Below, in pieces: positions 7,733 through 17,403 of a stretch of 64,000 nt of DNA. Positions within the stretch are counted from its first letter, which is position 1. Every line of letters begins with the position of its first letter. A program made the translations under genes and the position numbers. A model generated the notes under the pieces. That model was not told where the DNA came from. It ran no database searches and was given only the letters and a program-made list of their open reading frames with translations. The stretch comes from Candidatus Opimibacter skivensis (GTDB lineage Bacteria; Bacteroidota; Bacteroidia; Chitinophagales; Saprospiraceae): positions 124,001-188,000 of the forward strand of contig JADKHH010000001.1 in NCBI GenBank assembly GCA_016721905.1, in the 5' to 3' direction.

Positions 7733-9646
7733 TTGCCCTATTTTTACAGCCAATTGAAAAATCCAGTTGACATATTGAAGCAATACTGGGGGTATTCTGC
7801 CTTCAGGCCACTTCAACAAGAGATCATTGAACGCGTCATCGCAGGAGAGGATGTGCTTGCCTTGCTTCCTACTGGAGGAGGAAAGTCGCTGTGTTATCAG
7901 GTCCCGGCCTTGGCATTGGATGGATTGACCATTGTTATTTCACCCCTCATTGCCTTGATGAAGGATCAGGTCTCCAGGCTTAAATCACTTAATATAGCAG
8001 CAGAAGCGATATACTCCGGGATGCGCAATGCGGATATTGATAGGTTGCTGGACAATGCACGATTTGGAAAAATCAAACTGCTCTACGTTTCTCCTGAAAG
8101 ATTGAAGACCCCTATGTTTCGCGAACGGGTACATTCCATGCCTGTCAGATTAGTCGCTGTTGACGAAGCCCATTGTATCTCCCAATGGGGCCATGATTTC
8201 CGGCCTTCCTATCTTGAAGTTGGCGAACTGAGAGCTTCTTTGCCTGGTGTTCCTTTTATTGCCTTGACAGCTTCGGCAACAAAGGAGGTTAGGGATGAGA
8301 TCATTGAAAGGCTTTTTCTAAAAAATGCCATTGTCTTCAGGGATAGTTTTGCGAGGGCTAATCTGCATTATCATGTGATCCCACGTGAAGATCAGATGAA
8401 CTATATCGAACGACTGCTTCTCAAGGCTGCAGGATCGGCCATCGTGTATGTGCGACATCGACGTAAGTGTACAGAATTAGCTGACTGGTTCAACACCAAA
8501 GGAATTGATGCGGTAGCCTATCATGGCGGAATGGATATGCAGACACGTGATATCATTCAGACAGACTGGATTAGTGGTGCGAAAAAAGTGATTGTTGCTA
8601 CAAATGCATTTGGGATGGGCGTGGATAAAGGGGATGTACGCCTGGTGGTCCATTATGATTTGCCTCCGGGTATTGAAGAGTACTATCAGGAAGCAGGGCG
8701 TGCAGGCCGTGATGGAAAAGATGGATACTGCATCATAGTGGTCAAACCCGCAAGTGAAAAAAATCTGGTTACCAGAGTAGAGAGTAGTTTTCCCGACCTC
8801 GAAGAACTCAGGCGTATCTATAAATCACTCCACATTTTCCTGGATCTGGCTGTGGGCTCTGGTCTTGGAGAAACGTTTGAGTTTGACCTCGATCGATTTG
8901 CGGCGAGGTTTGGATTTCGTGCAGCAGAAGTGTATGTCGCCCTTGATATTCTTTCGAAGGATGGATGGCTGCAGATGGATGAGTCCGCATTTCGGGGCAG
9001 TTCCCTGCAGATGGTGGCAGATAATGAAACATTGTACAGTTATCAGGTAGCGGATAAAGAAACAGAGTTGTTGACAAAAGCCTTGTTAAGAGCCTATGAA
9101 GGCTTATGGACTTCGCTCGTCAATATAAGGGAAGAAAAGATTGCTCAATTCCTGCAATGGGATAGTAAAAAGGTGAAGAAGCATCTTGTGAGACTTCATG
9201 CACTAGGTGTCGTTGAGTACCGGACGTCTACCGCCCGAAATCAGATTACTTTGTTACGTGAACGAGTGCCTGAACAAAATTTTTCGATCAACCTTAAAGC
9301 ATATGCGTTCAGAAAGGAACGTGCCTTTGCCAGGATGAATTCAATGCTGGGTTATCTGAAAGAGGAGGTGGAGTGCCGGGAAGTATTTATCAGGAATTAC
9401 TTTGATGAACCCGATGCACAACGCTGCGGTCATTGTGATCGTTGTCTACAGGTGGATCAAGGTGGCGCGAAATGGATAAAAGCAATTTATAAAGTATTGA
9501 ATGACCGGGATGGTATCACTATCAAGGATTTCCTGGCGCAGTACAATCACCAGCAGCAGCCCTCCATCAAGCAAGAATTGCAACAACTAGCAGATGAAAA
9601 CAGGATTTGGATCATTGAAGACAAGATATACCGAGCTAAGCCATAA
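7733..9646 (+). CDS. recQ: RecQ-family ATP-dependent DNA helicase
   Basis: A 3'-5' superfamily 2 DNA helicase for recombination and fork repair. Walker A TGGGKS is at residues 47-52, the DEAH box VDEAHCISQWGHDFRPSY starts at 143, and the arginine-finger region YYQEAGRAGRDGKDGYC is typical. The zinc site follows the Cx16Cx2Cx2C pattern (C-x16-CGHCDRC) but sits near residue 550, after an inserted helical/winged-helix-like region of about 180 residues. In E. coli RecQ it directly follows the helicase core. There is no ATG near the N-terminus; TTG at 7733, abutting the porG-like stop, or TTG at 7754 is the start. It forms a tight unit with the genes on both sides. Confidence 0.93.
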   Translation: MPYFYSQLKNPVDILKQYWGYSAFRPLQQEIIERVIAGEDVLALLPTGGGKSLCYQVPALALDGLTIVISPLIALMKDQVSRLKSLNIAAEAIYSGMRNADIDRLLDNARFGKIKLLYVSPERLKTPMFRERVHSMPVRLVAVDEAHCISQWGHDFRPSYLEVGELRASLPGVPFIALTASATKEVRDEIIERLFLKNAIVFRDSFARANLHYHVIPREDQMNYIERLLLKAAGSAIVYVRHRRKCTELADWFNTKGIDAVAYHGGMDMQTRDIIQTDWISGAKKVIVATNAFGMGVDKGDVRLVVHYDLPPGIEEYYQEAGRAGRDGKDGYCIIVVKPASEKNLVTRVESSFPDLEELRRIYKSLHIFLDLAVGSGLGETFEFDLDRFAARFGFRAAEVYVALDILSKDGWLQMDESAFRGSSLQMVADNETLYSYQVADKETELLTKALLRAYEGLWTSLVNIREEKIAQFLQWDSKKVKKHLVRLHALGVVEYRTSTARNQITLLRERVPEQNFSINLKAYAFRKERAFARMNSMLGYLKEEVECREVFIRNYFDEPDAQRCGHCDRCLQVDQGGAKWIKAIYKVLNDRDGITIKDFLAQYNHQQQPSIKQELQQLADENRIWIIEDKIYRAKP

Positions 9647-9649
9647 GCC

Positions 9650-10753
9650 ATGACCGGAAAAAAAATAGTATTTGCAGTCACTAATGATCTGACCTATGAC
9701 CGTAGGATGTATCGGATTTGTTCTGCTATGGCAGCATCAGGTGCAGATGTTACCCTCGTTGGTAGACGACTTAATAGTTCTGGAATATTTACGCCAGCGC
9801 ATTTCAAAGGTTTGCGATTCCGTTGTTGGTTTAACAAGGGACCGTTGTTTTATATCGAGTATAACAAACGATTGTTTTTTACACTGCTGGGTCAGGAATT
9901 TGATATTGTGTGTGCATGCGATCTGGACACAGCCCTTGCTGTTCGTTTAGCTGCGTGGATCAAAAGAAAAAAATCAGTGTACGATGCGCATGAATATTTC
10001 TCTGAGGTTCCGGAACTCACCAGGAGGCCAGCCATAAAAAAAATATGGGAATGGATTGCGAAGAGGACTATTCCCGGCTTTAATGCTTGCTACACCGTAG
10101 GAGAGGAACTGGCTGTGCTGATGGGACGGAGGTATAACGTTCATTTTGATGTAATTCGCAACATAGCACCTTCATCCGCAGGTGGACAGACATTGCTTGA
10201 AAATGCTGTTAACGAAAAGATATTACTATATCAGGGAGCCTTGAATGTTGGCAGAGGATTAGAAGCTTGCATAGAAGCCATGGTTCATCTCCCTGACTGG
10301 AAGTTCTGGCTGGCAGGAGAAGGTGATATCACTGAACAACTTAAAGAATTAGCTAAGTCAAGAGGGGTAGGGGACAATGTCGTTTTTCTGGGTTGGGTCA
10401 AGCCTGATCATATTCCTCACTTGATGAAGCAGGCCAGGTTGAGTATTAATCTGCGTGAGGTCGGGAGTCTCAATGATTATTATTCTCTTCCAAATAAATT
10501 CTTTGATGCTATCCATGCTGGATTGCCATCTATCAACATGAATTATCCAGAGTATGAGCGGATCATCAAACAATTTCCATGCGCTTTATTGATCGATGAA
10601 GTAAAAGTTGAAAAGATCATAGCTGCTATCCAGCAACTAGATGAGTCCCCCGCCCTTTGGCAGAGTATGTCAGATGCGTGCACTAGAGCTGCGAAAGAAT
10701 TTACATGGGAAAATGAATCGATGAAACTGGTTGAAATCTACAGACGATTGTAA
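9650..10753 (+). CDS. Family 4-like glycosyltransferase
   Basis: A 367-residue GT-B-fold glycosyltransferase. The N-terminal Rossmann half begins KIVFAVTNDLTYDRRMYRICSAM. The conserved DAHEYFSEVPEL segment is near residues 115-126. The C-terminal nucleotide-sugar half contains LYQGALNVGRGLEACIEAM, WLAGEGD, NVVFLGWVKPDHIPHLMKQA and NKFFDAIHAGLPSI, where family 4 enzymes place the donor-binding Glu/Asp region. It starts three bases after the recQ stop. The acceptor cannot be predicted; a cell-envelope polysaccharide is likely. No other polysaccharide genes are nearby. Confidence 0.85.
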   Translation: MTGKKIVFAVTNDLTYDRRMYRICSAMAASGADVTLVGRRLNSSGIFTPAHFKGLRFRCWFNKGPLFYIEYNKRLFFTLLGQEFDIVCACDLDTALAVRLAAWIKRKKSVYDAHEYFSEVPELTRRPAIKKIWEWIAKRTIPGFNACYTVGEELAVLMGRRYNVHFDVIRNIAPSSAGGQTLLENAVNEKILLYQGALNVGRGLEACIEAMVHLPDWKFWLAGEGDITEQLKELAKSRGVGDNVVFLGWVKPDHIPHLMKQARLSINLREVGSLNDYYSLPNKFFDAIHAGLPSINMNYPEYERIIKQFPCALLIDEVKVEKIIAAIQQLDESPALWQSMSDACTRAAKEFTWENESMKLVEIYRRL

Positions 10754-11014
10754 GAAAGTAAGAGAGTAAGAGAGTAAGAGGGGGATGCAAAGTAAGTTTC
10801 GCTGAGCGCCACAGGCGCGATGCCGTTGTTGGTGTCCTCACAACAAACCAACCAAAACCGCAGATGGCGTTCTCGCAGCACCCTTAATCTGTCCTCCAAC
10901 CATCAGGGTTTCCTGGATCGGGCCGTTGGCGGCGTCATAGAACGGCCATTCTGAACTGCTACCCGCTTTGCTGCCGCGCCACTGCTAACTTTACGCTAAC
11001 TCTAACTGCTCACT
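10754..11014. repeat. Spacer with simple repeats and dyads
   Basis: Spacer between convergent genes. It begins with agagagtaagagagtaag units (10756-10785). It carries the dyad GCGCC-aca-GGCGC at 10806-10818 and a larger inverted repeat GGCCGTT/AACGGCC at 10921-10947, and ends with taactgct-like units. The aca loop and the GCCGTT/AACGGC stem recur in the palindrome cluster at 43944-44240. No ORF is supported. Confidence 0.55.
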
Positions 11015-12532
11015 TCAAACTGCTCTTTGCCCCAGCACCTCCGCCAATGACACCTTCCTGATCTTACTTTCCATCCACGCTGTAAAGTCAAAAAGTCTCA
11101 ACGTCTGTTGTTCATACACATCATGTTGAATGAGATCAAAATCCTTTTTTAATTTATCCCACATCACTTTTCGTTTAACTGCAGAAATGGGCAGACCGGG
11201 TTTGTTGACAAAACTCAGGATCTTCCTTTCGGTCTTAAATTCCTTTCCTGTTGCCTGCATGTCGCGTTTGAAAGTGCGGGTCTCCAGTTTGATGAGTTCA
11301 AATTCACGCAGCTCATACATGATCATCAGATTGACGAGTCGGATAGTGCGGTAGAGCGGGAGATTAGCAAAGCCTTTACTCGTCACCATAATTTTGCTCA
11401 GTGTTTTCTGTGCTTTACGTGGTTCTTTGAGACCAAGCTGGATCAATGCGATGTATAATGCTAACTCTGCATTTCTGGCCAGGCTAAGCAATTGAGTTTT
11501 CTTGATCAGTTTTTCAGCATAGGCATTCAGTAACTGGTCACAGGCTGTAAAATCACCCTTGTCAAGGAAGGGAAAAACCTCATACAGGAAGATGATACAA
11601 GTAACGTTCGTATTAAAATTCAACGAAGGCGTGTTTAACTTTTTCAGCTTCTCAATAAAATGCGTCATGCCTTCATATTGACGGAGGCTGCGCAAACTAT
11701 CCAGCACACCTTCAAGGGTCAGTACATAATAGATAGGAGGATCAGACCAAAGATGCTTATTGCCTTCCAGTAAGGTATTGAGTTCATAGAAAGAGTGAAG
11801 TGCAGATTTATAGTCGCCCACACTGATCAGGTAGTTGGCCTGAAAGAGTTGATGGAGTTTGTTGATCTCGAGATTTTCAAGATTTGACGAAGCCACTATA
11901 CTCATTTCACTGACGACGAGATCATTCAATGCGGTCTTTTGGGTTTCGGATCGTGCATTCCCTTTGTAGATCATACGATGCCTCAACAGTTCATACAACG
12001 CAGCTTGTTGATGGATTTTTTGCGTAAACCTCAGCGTCTCATTGAGTTTGAAATGTTTATGCAGTAATGACTTCTCATCGGTGTCCGGAAAGTTGAGCGA
12101 GAGCAGATATTCAAGTTCAAATCGGGAGGAAATCAGCAGCGCATAGTAGTTCTCCATTTCTTTCGCGCTGTTCATGACTTTGTGCAACAAGTCAAAGCAT
12201 TCCTTATAAAGTGATTTTTCAAAAAGAATGCGCGCCTTCATGATTTTATCAAAGAGGCTGTAATAGCTGTCCTGTTCCTTGCGCAATTCAAGCATGGTGT
12301 CCAACAGGACCTTGTAGAGGTAGTTGACGGATGTGTCAAACGAAGCACCTTTATACAACGATTCATATTTTGCGCGCAGGGACTCTGCTGATATTTCACT
12401 TTCCTTGATGATCAGGTTATAAAGTTTCAGGTAATTGGATACCTTTTTATTGTCTGATGCGATCATAAAAGCTTTTTTTTCAGGCTTAGTCATTGAGTTG
12501 ACCAGGTAGAGAAGCGCTTCAGTCTTTATCAT
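11015..12532 (-). CDS. Helical-repeat protein of unknown function
   Basis: A 505-residue protein with no recognised catalytic motif. It is almost entirely amphipathic helices with TPR-like spacing (for example LFQANYLISVGDYKSALHSFYELNTLL and LALYIALIQLGLKEPRKAQKTLSKI), so it is probably an alpha-solenoid. There is no signal peptide or membrane segment, so it should be cytoplasmic. The start MIKTEALLYLVNSMTKPEKKAFMI resembles a recurring Bacteroidota family of uncharacterised proteins of similar length. It stands alone between long spacers. Function unknown. Confidence 0.8.
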   Translation of the reverse strand: MIKTEALLYLVNSMTKPEKKAFMIASDNKKVSNYLKLYNLIIKESEISAESLRAKYESLYKGASFDTSVNYLYKVLLDTMLELRKEQDSYYSLFDKIMKARILFEKSLYKECFDLLHKVMNSAKEMENYYALLISSRFELEYLLSLNFPDTDEKSLLHKHFKLNETLRFTQKIHQQAALYELLRHRMIYKGNARSETQKTALNDLVVSEMSIVASSNLENLEINKLHQLFQANYLISVGDYKSALHSFYELNTLLEGNKHLWSDPPIYYVLTLEGVLDSLRSLRQYEGMTHFIEKLKKLNTPSLNFNTNVTCIIFLYEVFPFLDKGDFTACDQLLNAYAEKLIKKTQLLSLARNAELALYIALIQLGLKEPRKAQKTLSKIMVTSKGFANLPLYRTIRLVNLMIMYELREFELIKLETRTFKRDMQATGKEFKTERKILSFVNKPGLPISAVKRKVMWDKLKKDFDLIQHDVYEQQTLRLFDFTAWMESKIRKVSLAEVLGQRAV

Positions 12533-12812
12533 GTTGAAAGAAAGTTCATCAATTTGTAGTTTGGTTTACACCAGCTCTATTTCACCTTATAGTTATATAA
12601 AATATCCAATAAATATTATATATAAAGCTGTTATTCAATGAAATAGTAAGGTTTACATATTTTTATAATTGGCAAATTATCACAAAAAATGAAAATGCCG
12701 GACAGATTCTTTTATATAAGTTTGGACAGGCATTCCCCCTGGCAGGTATTTAGTGATATTGAACCCATAAAGCTATTGTGCAAATGAAGGCAGAAAGAAG
12801 TAGATCATTTTG

Positions 12813-14303
12813 ATGATATCCACCAAATACACAGGCTTATTGCTGGGCATATGTGCGTTTGCGCTCATCATGGTGCTGCCTTTGCCAGCCGGTATGTCCT
12901 TTCAGGCAAAAAGTGCCGCTGCCGTTGTCATCCTCATGAGTATATGGTGGATTACAGAAGCTATCCCTGTTTTTGCCACCGCTTTTATTCCCCTGGCCAT
13001 GTATCCCTTGCTGGGCATATTACCTGCTGATGAGACCGCGGCCAACTATGGTCATAACTATGTACTGATGATGCTTGGCGGCTTCTTTCTTGGCAAAGCG
13101 ATTGAAGCGCAACATCTGCACAAGCGAATCGCGCTTGTCATAGTCAATATGTTTGGCATCAGCAGGCAACGCATCATGATGAGTATGATGATTGCCACTG
13201 CCTTTCTTTCGATGTGGATTGCCAACGTTACGGCTGCCGTCATGATGTTTCCAATCGCCATGTCCATTATTTCCAAGGAAGAGGAGACGGTATCAGGACG
13301 AAGTACATTCGGAACCGGTTTGATGCTTGCCATTGCATATGCTGCCACGCTCGGTGGATTGGCGACGTTAATAGGCACACCAACTAACCTTATTTTGATA
13401 GGCATTCTCGAGAAATTATTTCCTGAGGCTCCGCCAATTACTTTTTTCACATGGTTGAAAATCGGCTTACCGCTTGTGTTTGTTTTATTACCGGTATTTT
13501 GTTTTTACCTCATCCGGTATTTTGACATCAAAGGCGATCTCAGCCAGAATGACACTGTCATTAAAGATGAACTCAAGGCACTCGGGAAAATCACCCCGGG
13601 TGAAAAGCGTGTCATTTATGTTTGCCTGCTTGCTATTTTCGGTTGGGTTTTCAGAGATGACCTTGTATTCGGAAATGTTGTGATCCCGGGATGGGCTTCA
13701 ATACTCGGATTGGGTGAGTATGTACATGATAGTACTGTCGCTATAGTGGCTGCATTGCTTTTGTTTATGTTACCTGCCACCAAAGAAACAAGATTGCTTG
13801 ATTGGAAGGCCGCGAGTCAGGTCCCCTGGGGTGTCGCGATGATCGTTGGAGGAGGATACGCTATTGCGGCTGGTTTTGAATCAACAGGTCTTGCAGACTG
13901 GCTTGGAAACCAACTAGTATTTATCAACCAGTATCCATTCTTTATCGTCATGGTCCTGGTGATCGGGTTTGTCATGATATTTACTGAATTCAATTCCAAT
14001 ACAGCCACAGCCAATATTTTGCTGCCTGTATTAGCGAGTATGGCCGTTGCGGCAGCAATCAATCCGCTATTACTGATGATTCCTGCCGCAGTTGCATCCT
14101 CCCTTGGATTTATGATGCCTGCCGGAACGGGTCCAAACACAGTCATCTTTGGAAGCGAACGGGTGACGGTGGCCGATATGGTCAAATGTGGATTTTGGCT
14201 TGACTTGATCAGCCTGTTGATAGTCGTGGTGATGATGTATTTTATCATTATGCCTTGGTTGGGGTTTGATTCAGCTTTGCCACAATGGGCCATTTTAAAG
14301 TGA
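12813..14303 (+). CDS. DASS/SLC13-family anion:sodium symporter
   Basis: A polytopic membrane protein of about 496 residues in the divalent anion:Na+ symporter family, whose members carry di- and tricarboxylates or sulfate. It has about 11 hydrophobic segments. The two SNT-like signatures are present: ATLGGLATLIGTPTNLILIG in the first half and FTEFNSNTATANILLPVLA in the second, followed by AGTGPNTVIFGSE. The ATG at 12813 is preferred; an in-frame TTG precedes it at 12810. The next two genes encode citrate lyase subunits, so citrate is the most likely substrate, but that is inferred from context only. The 280-base upstream spacer is AT-rich and shows no clear promoter. Confidence 0.9.
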   Translation: MISTKYTGLLLGICAFALIMVLPLPAGMSFQAKSAAAVVILMSIWWITEAIPVFATAFIPLAMYPLLGILPADETAANYGHNYVLMMLGGFFLGKAIEAQHLHKRIALVIVNMFGISRQRIMMSMMIATAFLSMWIANVTAAVMMFPIAMSIISKEEETVSGRSTFGTGLMLAIAYAATLGGLATLIGTPTNLILIGILEKLFPEAPPITFFTWLKIGLPLVFVLLPVFCFYLIRYFDIKGDLSQNDTVIKDELKALGKITPGEKRVIYVCLLAIFGWVFRDDLVFGNVVIPGWASILGLGEYVHDSTVAIVAALLLFMLPATKETRLLDWKAASQVPWGVAMIVGGGYAIAAGFESTGLADWLGNQLVFINQYPFFIVMVLVIGFVMIFTEFNSNTATANILLPVLASMAVAAAINPLLLMIPAAVASSLGFMMPAGTGPNTVIFGSERVTVADMVKCGFWLDLISLLIVVVMMYFIIMPWLGFDSALPQWAILK

Positions 14304-14505
14304 AGAGTGAAAAGTGATGTTTTTAATTTGAATCAATTTAATCGTTGCGTCTTTGCGTCGTTGCGCGAGATATTTTGGTTCAAAGGAGCAAGGGATCAAA
14401 GGAGCAAAAGGCTAAAAGGGCCGAAGAGGCAAAAGGGGCTTAAGAGGCCAAAGGGGACATAGGGCAAAAGGATGGTATCAAAATTGATGAGTACAACATC
14501 AAGTG
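14304..14505. repeat. Spacer with dispersed repeats
   Basis: It begins with gtgaagagtgaaaagtg. It then carries a 26-base element at 14343-14368 whose reverse complement matches 35084-35109 at 22 of 26 positions. It ends with a purine-rich run (14390-14472, aaaggagcaaaaggctaaaa and similar) that resembles the complement of 35205-35290. Confidence 0.55.
14343..14368 (-). repeat. Dispersed gcgcaacg-cgcaa repeat, copy 1
   Basis: The minus strand reads tcgcgcaacgacgcaaagac followed by gcaacg. It aligns to 35084-35109 with four mismatches in 26 bases. Confidence 0.5.
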
Positions 14506-15741
14506 ATGAGCAATACAACAGCAACAGCAGGTAACAAAGGAGAAAAGGATCGGTCCGATTGCTTTGTCTCGCTGCAACTGACCTCCTCAGGCGGCATTGC
14601 CATTGACCTGACAAGTAAGGTTGAGGTATTATTTGGAGAAGTAATCAGGACTCTATGCCTGGAGGTTCTCCATCATTTTGGTATTGAAAATGCACAGATC
14701 ACCCTTGAAGACAAAGGCGCACTACCTTTTGTCATGGCTGCCAGGCTTGAAGCAGCGATTGTACAGTTAGTTAAAACTGACAAGGAATACCTGCCGGAGA
14801 TGCTACCTGAAAATCTCTATTCCTCCTCCCGTGAACAACATCGCCTCTCCCGACTATACCTGCCGGGCAACACACCCAGCCTGATGATCAATGCAGGAAT
14901 TCATTCTCCAAATGCCATCATCCTTGATCTTGAAGATGCTGTGGCTGTGCATAAAAAATCAGAAGCAAGGGTTCTTGTCCGAAATGCTTTGCGCCACCTC
15001 AGTTTCATGGGCGTCGAACGAATGGTTCGGATCAACCAGGTACCAGCGGGTTTGGACGATCTGAATTACATTATACCCCATAATGTCAATGCAGTGGTTG
15101 TGCCCAAGTGCGAAAGCGCCGAACAGATTCATGAAGTGAATAAACGCATTGGTATCCTTCAGAAATCACAAAAGACACCAAACCAGGTTTGGGTGATCCC
15201 CATTGTTGAAAGCGCGCTGGGAATTATTAAATCCTATGAGATCGCAACCGCTGCAGATAATGTGGTAGCCCTCGCCATTGGCTTGGAAGATTATACCGCC
15301 GATCTTGGAATTCAACGAACCAATGAAGGTTTGGAAACATTATTTGCTCGCAGCCAGGTGATCAATGCTTGTAAAGCAGCAGGCATACAAGCACTCGATT
15401 CCGTTTTTTCGGATGTGGGTGATGCAGCGGCATTGAAAACGTATGCCCGTCAATCCAAGTCGATTGGTTTTGATGGCATGGGATGCATTCATCCCCGTCA
15501 GTTGAAAGACATTCATGAGGGCTTTGCTCCGGATGAAAGAGAAATTGAAAATGCAAAGAAGATCATGGTTGCATTTGCAGAGGCAACAGATAAGGGATTG
15601 GGAGTTGTTTCATTAGGAACCAAAATGATTGATGCTCCGGTGGTCAAACGAGCGCAAAGAGTAATCAATCTGGCCATATCGCTTGGTAAGTTGCAAAAGG
15701 ATTGGAGAGATAATGAACATCAGGTGAATTCACCATCATGA
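14506..15741 (+). CDS. citDE: Citrate lyase acyl carrier (gamma) - beta subunit fusion
   Basis: A fusion of two citrate lyase subunits usually encoded separately. Residues about 15-90 match CitD, the acyl-carrier subunit (SKVEVLFGEVIRTLCLEVLHH, then ITLEDKGALPFVMAARLEA). Aligned by eye with E. coli CitD, the Ser of DRSDC (Ser17 from this start) lies where the phosphoribosyl-dephospho-CoA arm attaches. The rest is CitE, the citryl-ACP lyase, from RLSRLYLPGNTPSLMINAG through ILDLEDAV, VPKCESAEQI, PIVESALGI and FDGMGCIHPRQL. ATG 14506 is preferred over the in-frame GTG at 14503. The stop overlaps the citF start (ATGA). The citC, citX and citG genes are absent nearby. Confidence 0.9.
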   Translation: MSNTTATAGNKGEKDRSDCFVSLQLTSSGGIAIDLTSKVEVLFGEVIRTLCLEVLHHFGIENAQITLEDKGALPFVMAARLEAAIVQLVKTDKEYLPEMLPENLYSSSREQHRLSRLYLPGNTPSLMINAGIHSPNAIILDLEDAVAVHKKSEARVLVRNALRHLSFMGVERMVRINQVPAGLDDLNYIIPHNVNAVVVPKCESAEQIHEVNKRIGILQKSQKTPNQVWVIPIVESALGIIKSYEIATAADNVVALAIGLEDYTADLGIQRTNEGLETLFARSQVINACKAAGIQALDSVFSDVGDAAALKTYARQSKSIGFDGMGCIHPRQLKDIHEGFAPDEREIENAKKIMVAFAEATDKGLGVVSLGTKMIDAPVVKRAQRVINLAISLGKLQKDWRDNEHQVNSPS

Positions 15742-17297
15742 AAAAGCAAGTAAACACAATCATAAACGCTGCCGGAAGAGCTGTGCCTACTGAAGTGAAT
15801 GGAAAGCCCGTCATTCCTTACAAAGGTGTCGGTCAGCATCGGCCGGAAGGAAACAAGTATGGTCCGCCCATTTCGACCTGTATTGATTTTCCTGATGATG
15901 GAAGTAAATTGATCGCTACTTTAAAAGAGGCCCTCATTGCCGCTGGGTTAAAGGATGGAATGACGATTTCAACGCATCATCATTTCAGAAACGGAGATGT
16001 CATCGCCAATCAGATTTTTGATATTGCTGCCGAACTCGGAATAAAAAACCTTGTATGGTTTCCATCTGCTTCGTTTGACTGTCACACACCTTTAATAAAA
16101 TACCTTGAGGATGGAACGATCCATCATATCGAAGGGAGTATGAATGGCCAGTTAGGTCGTGTTACGTCAGCTGGTAAAATGCAAGGAGTAGGAGTGCTTC
16201 GTTCACATGGTGGCAGATATCAGGCAGTGCAGGATGGTGAAGTGAAGATTGATATAGCTGTCATTGCTGCGCCTACAGCAGATTCTTTTGGAAATGCTAA
16301 TGGACTTGACGGCCCTGCAGCTTGTGGCCTTTTAGGTTTTGCGCTCGCTGATGCACAATATGCAAGTAAGGTCATCGTCGTAACTGATCATTTGGTGCCG
16401 TTTCCATGCTGGCCTTGGCAGATTCAAGGCAATTATGTTGACCATGTAGTGCAGGTTGAACAGGTTGGTATTCCAGAAAAAATAGTGTCAGGTACGACAC
16501 AAGTTACCAAGAGTCCTGATAGATTATTTTTAGCTGGCCTCACTGCAAAGTTTTGTGAAGAAGCTGGCATTATTAGAGATGGGTTTTCATTTCAAGCAGG
16601 CTCAGGTGGTACCGCTTTGTCTATCGGCATTTATTTTGCAGAAATGCTGAAGGCAAAAGGAATGAAATCCAGGTTTGCGCGCGGAGGCAGTAATGCTTAT
16701 CTCGTAAAAATGCTGGAAGATGGATTGGTGGAGTATATCCTCGATGGACAAACATTCGATCTCGAAGGGGTCAGGTCCATGCGCGAGAATCCAACGCATG
16801 TGGATACTAGTCCATTTACGAGTTACAACTACCATAGTAAAGGCAATTTCGCTCAATTAGTAGATGTGGTCATCCTTGGCGCGACTGAAGTTGATGTCCA
16901 TTTCAATGCTAATGTAGTGACGCACTCAGATGGCGTTCTATTGCATGGCATCGGCGGCTGGCAAAATTGTCTTTTTGCAAAATGTACCATCTTACCTATC
17001 CCACTGTTCCGCGACAGAATACCTGTCATCCGTGAAGAAGTAACCACACTATGTGGTCCAGGTGAATTGATCGATGTCATCGTCACCGAACGAGGCATTG
17101 CAATCAATCCATTGCGAAAGGATCTTCTTGACAAACTCAAAGGATCATCATTACCTATCCGAACTATCCGCGAACTCAAAGACGAAGCGGAAAAGATTTG
17201 CGGCATTCCAGCTGCTGTGCAGTTTGAAGAGGAGATCGTTGCTGTGGTTAAGTGGGTCGATGGAACGGTGATTGATTGTGTGAGGAAGGTAAGATAA
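15738..17297 (+). CDS. citF: Citrate lyase alpha subunit (citrate:acetyl-ACP transferase)
   Basis: The alpha subunit of citrate lyase, which exchanges acetyl for citryl on the CitD carrier before CitE cleaves it to oxaloacetate. The 519 residues fit the CitF length. Recognisable parts are the N-terminal VIPYKGVGQHRPEGNKYGPP, HHHFRNGD, the glycine-rich SFQAGSGGTALSIGIYFAE, ARGGSNAYLVKMLEDG, and the C-terminal LCGPGELIDVIVTERGIAINP typical of the CoA-transferase-like fold. Its ATG overlaps the citDE stop by four bases, so the two are translationally coupled. With the upstream transporter the set suggests citrate uptake and cleavage. Confidence 0.93.
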   Translation: MKKQVNTIINAAGRAVPTEVNGKPVIPYKGVGQHRPEGNKYGPPISTCIDFPDDGSKLIATLKEALIAAGLKDGMTISTHHHFRNGDVIANQIFDIAAELGIKNLVWFPSASFDCHTPLIKYLEDGTIHHIEGSMNGQLGRVTSAGKMQGVGVLRSHGGRYQAVQDGEVKIDIAVIAAPTADSFGNANGLDGPAACGLLGFALADAQYASKVIVVTDHLVPFPCWPWQIQGNYVDHVVQVEQVGIPEKIVSGTTQVTKSPDRLFLAGLTAKFCEEAGIIRDGFSFQAGSGGTALSIGIYFAEMLKAKGMKSRFARGGSNAYLVKMLEDGLVEYILDGQTFDLEGVRSMRENPTHVDTSPFTSYNYHSKGNFAQLVDVVILGATEVDVHFNANVVTHSDGVLLHGIGGWQNCLFAKCTILPIPLFRDRIPVIREEVTTLCGPGELIDVIVTERGIAINPLRKDLLDKLKGSSLPIRTIRELKDEAEKICGIPAAVQFEEEIVAVVKWVDGTVIDCVRKVR

Positions 17298-17403
17298 TTT
17301 GCACAGGACCAAATATTTAGAATGCTTGTTGGGGTTAGTTTACCTACCCCCTCTTTGAATTCCTTCTCGGTCTTTACTTTTGCATTGAGGGCTTTTTTTC
17401 TTT

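Noticed and set aside
13817..14293. A 158-codon frame on the minus strand
   Set aside because: It is antisense to the transporter gene, whose membrane helices and motifs are clear.
12813..17297. A malyl-CoA or citramalyl-CoA lyase assignment for the CitE part
   Set aside because: The fused CitD domain and adjacent citF indicate citrate lyase proper.
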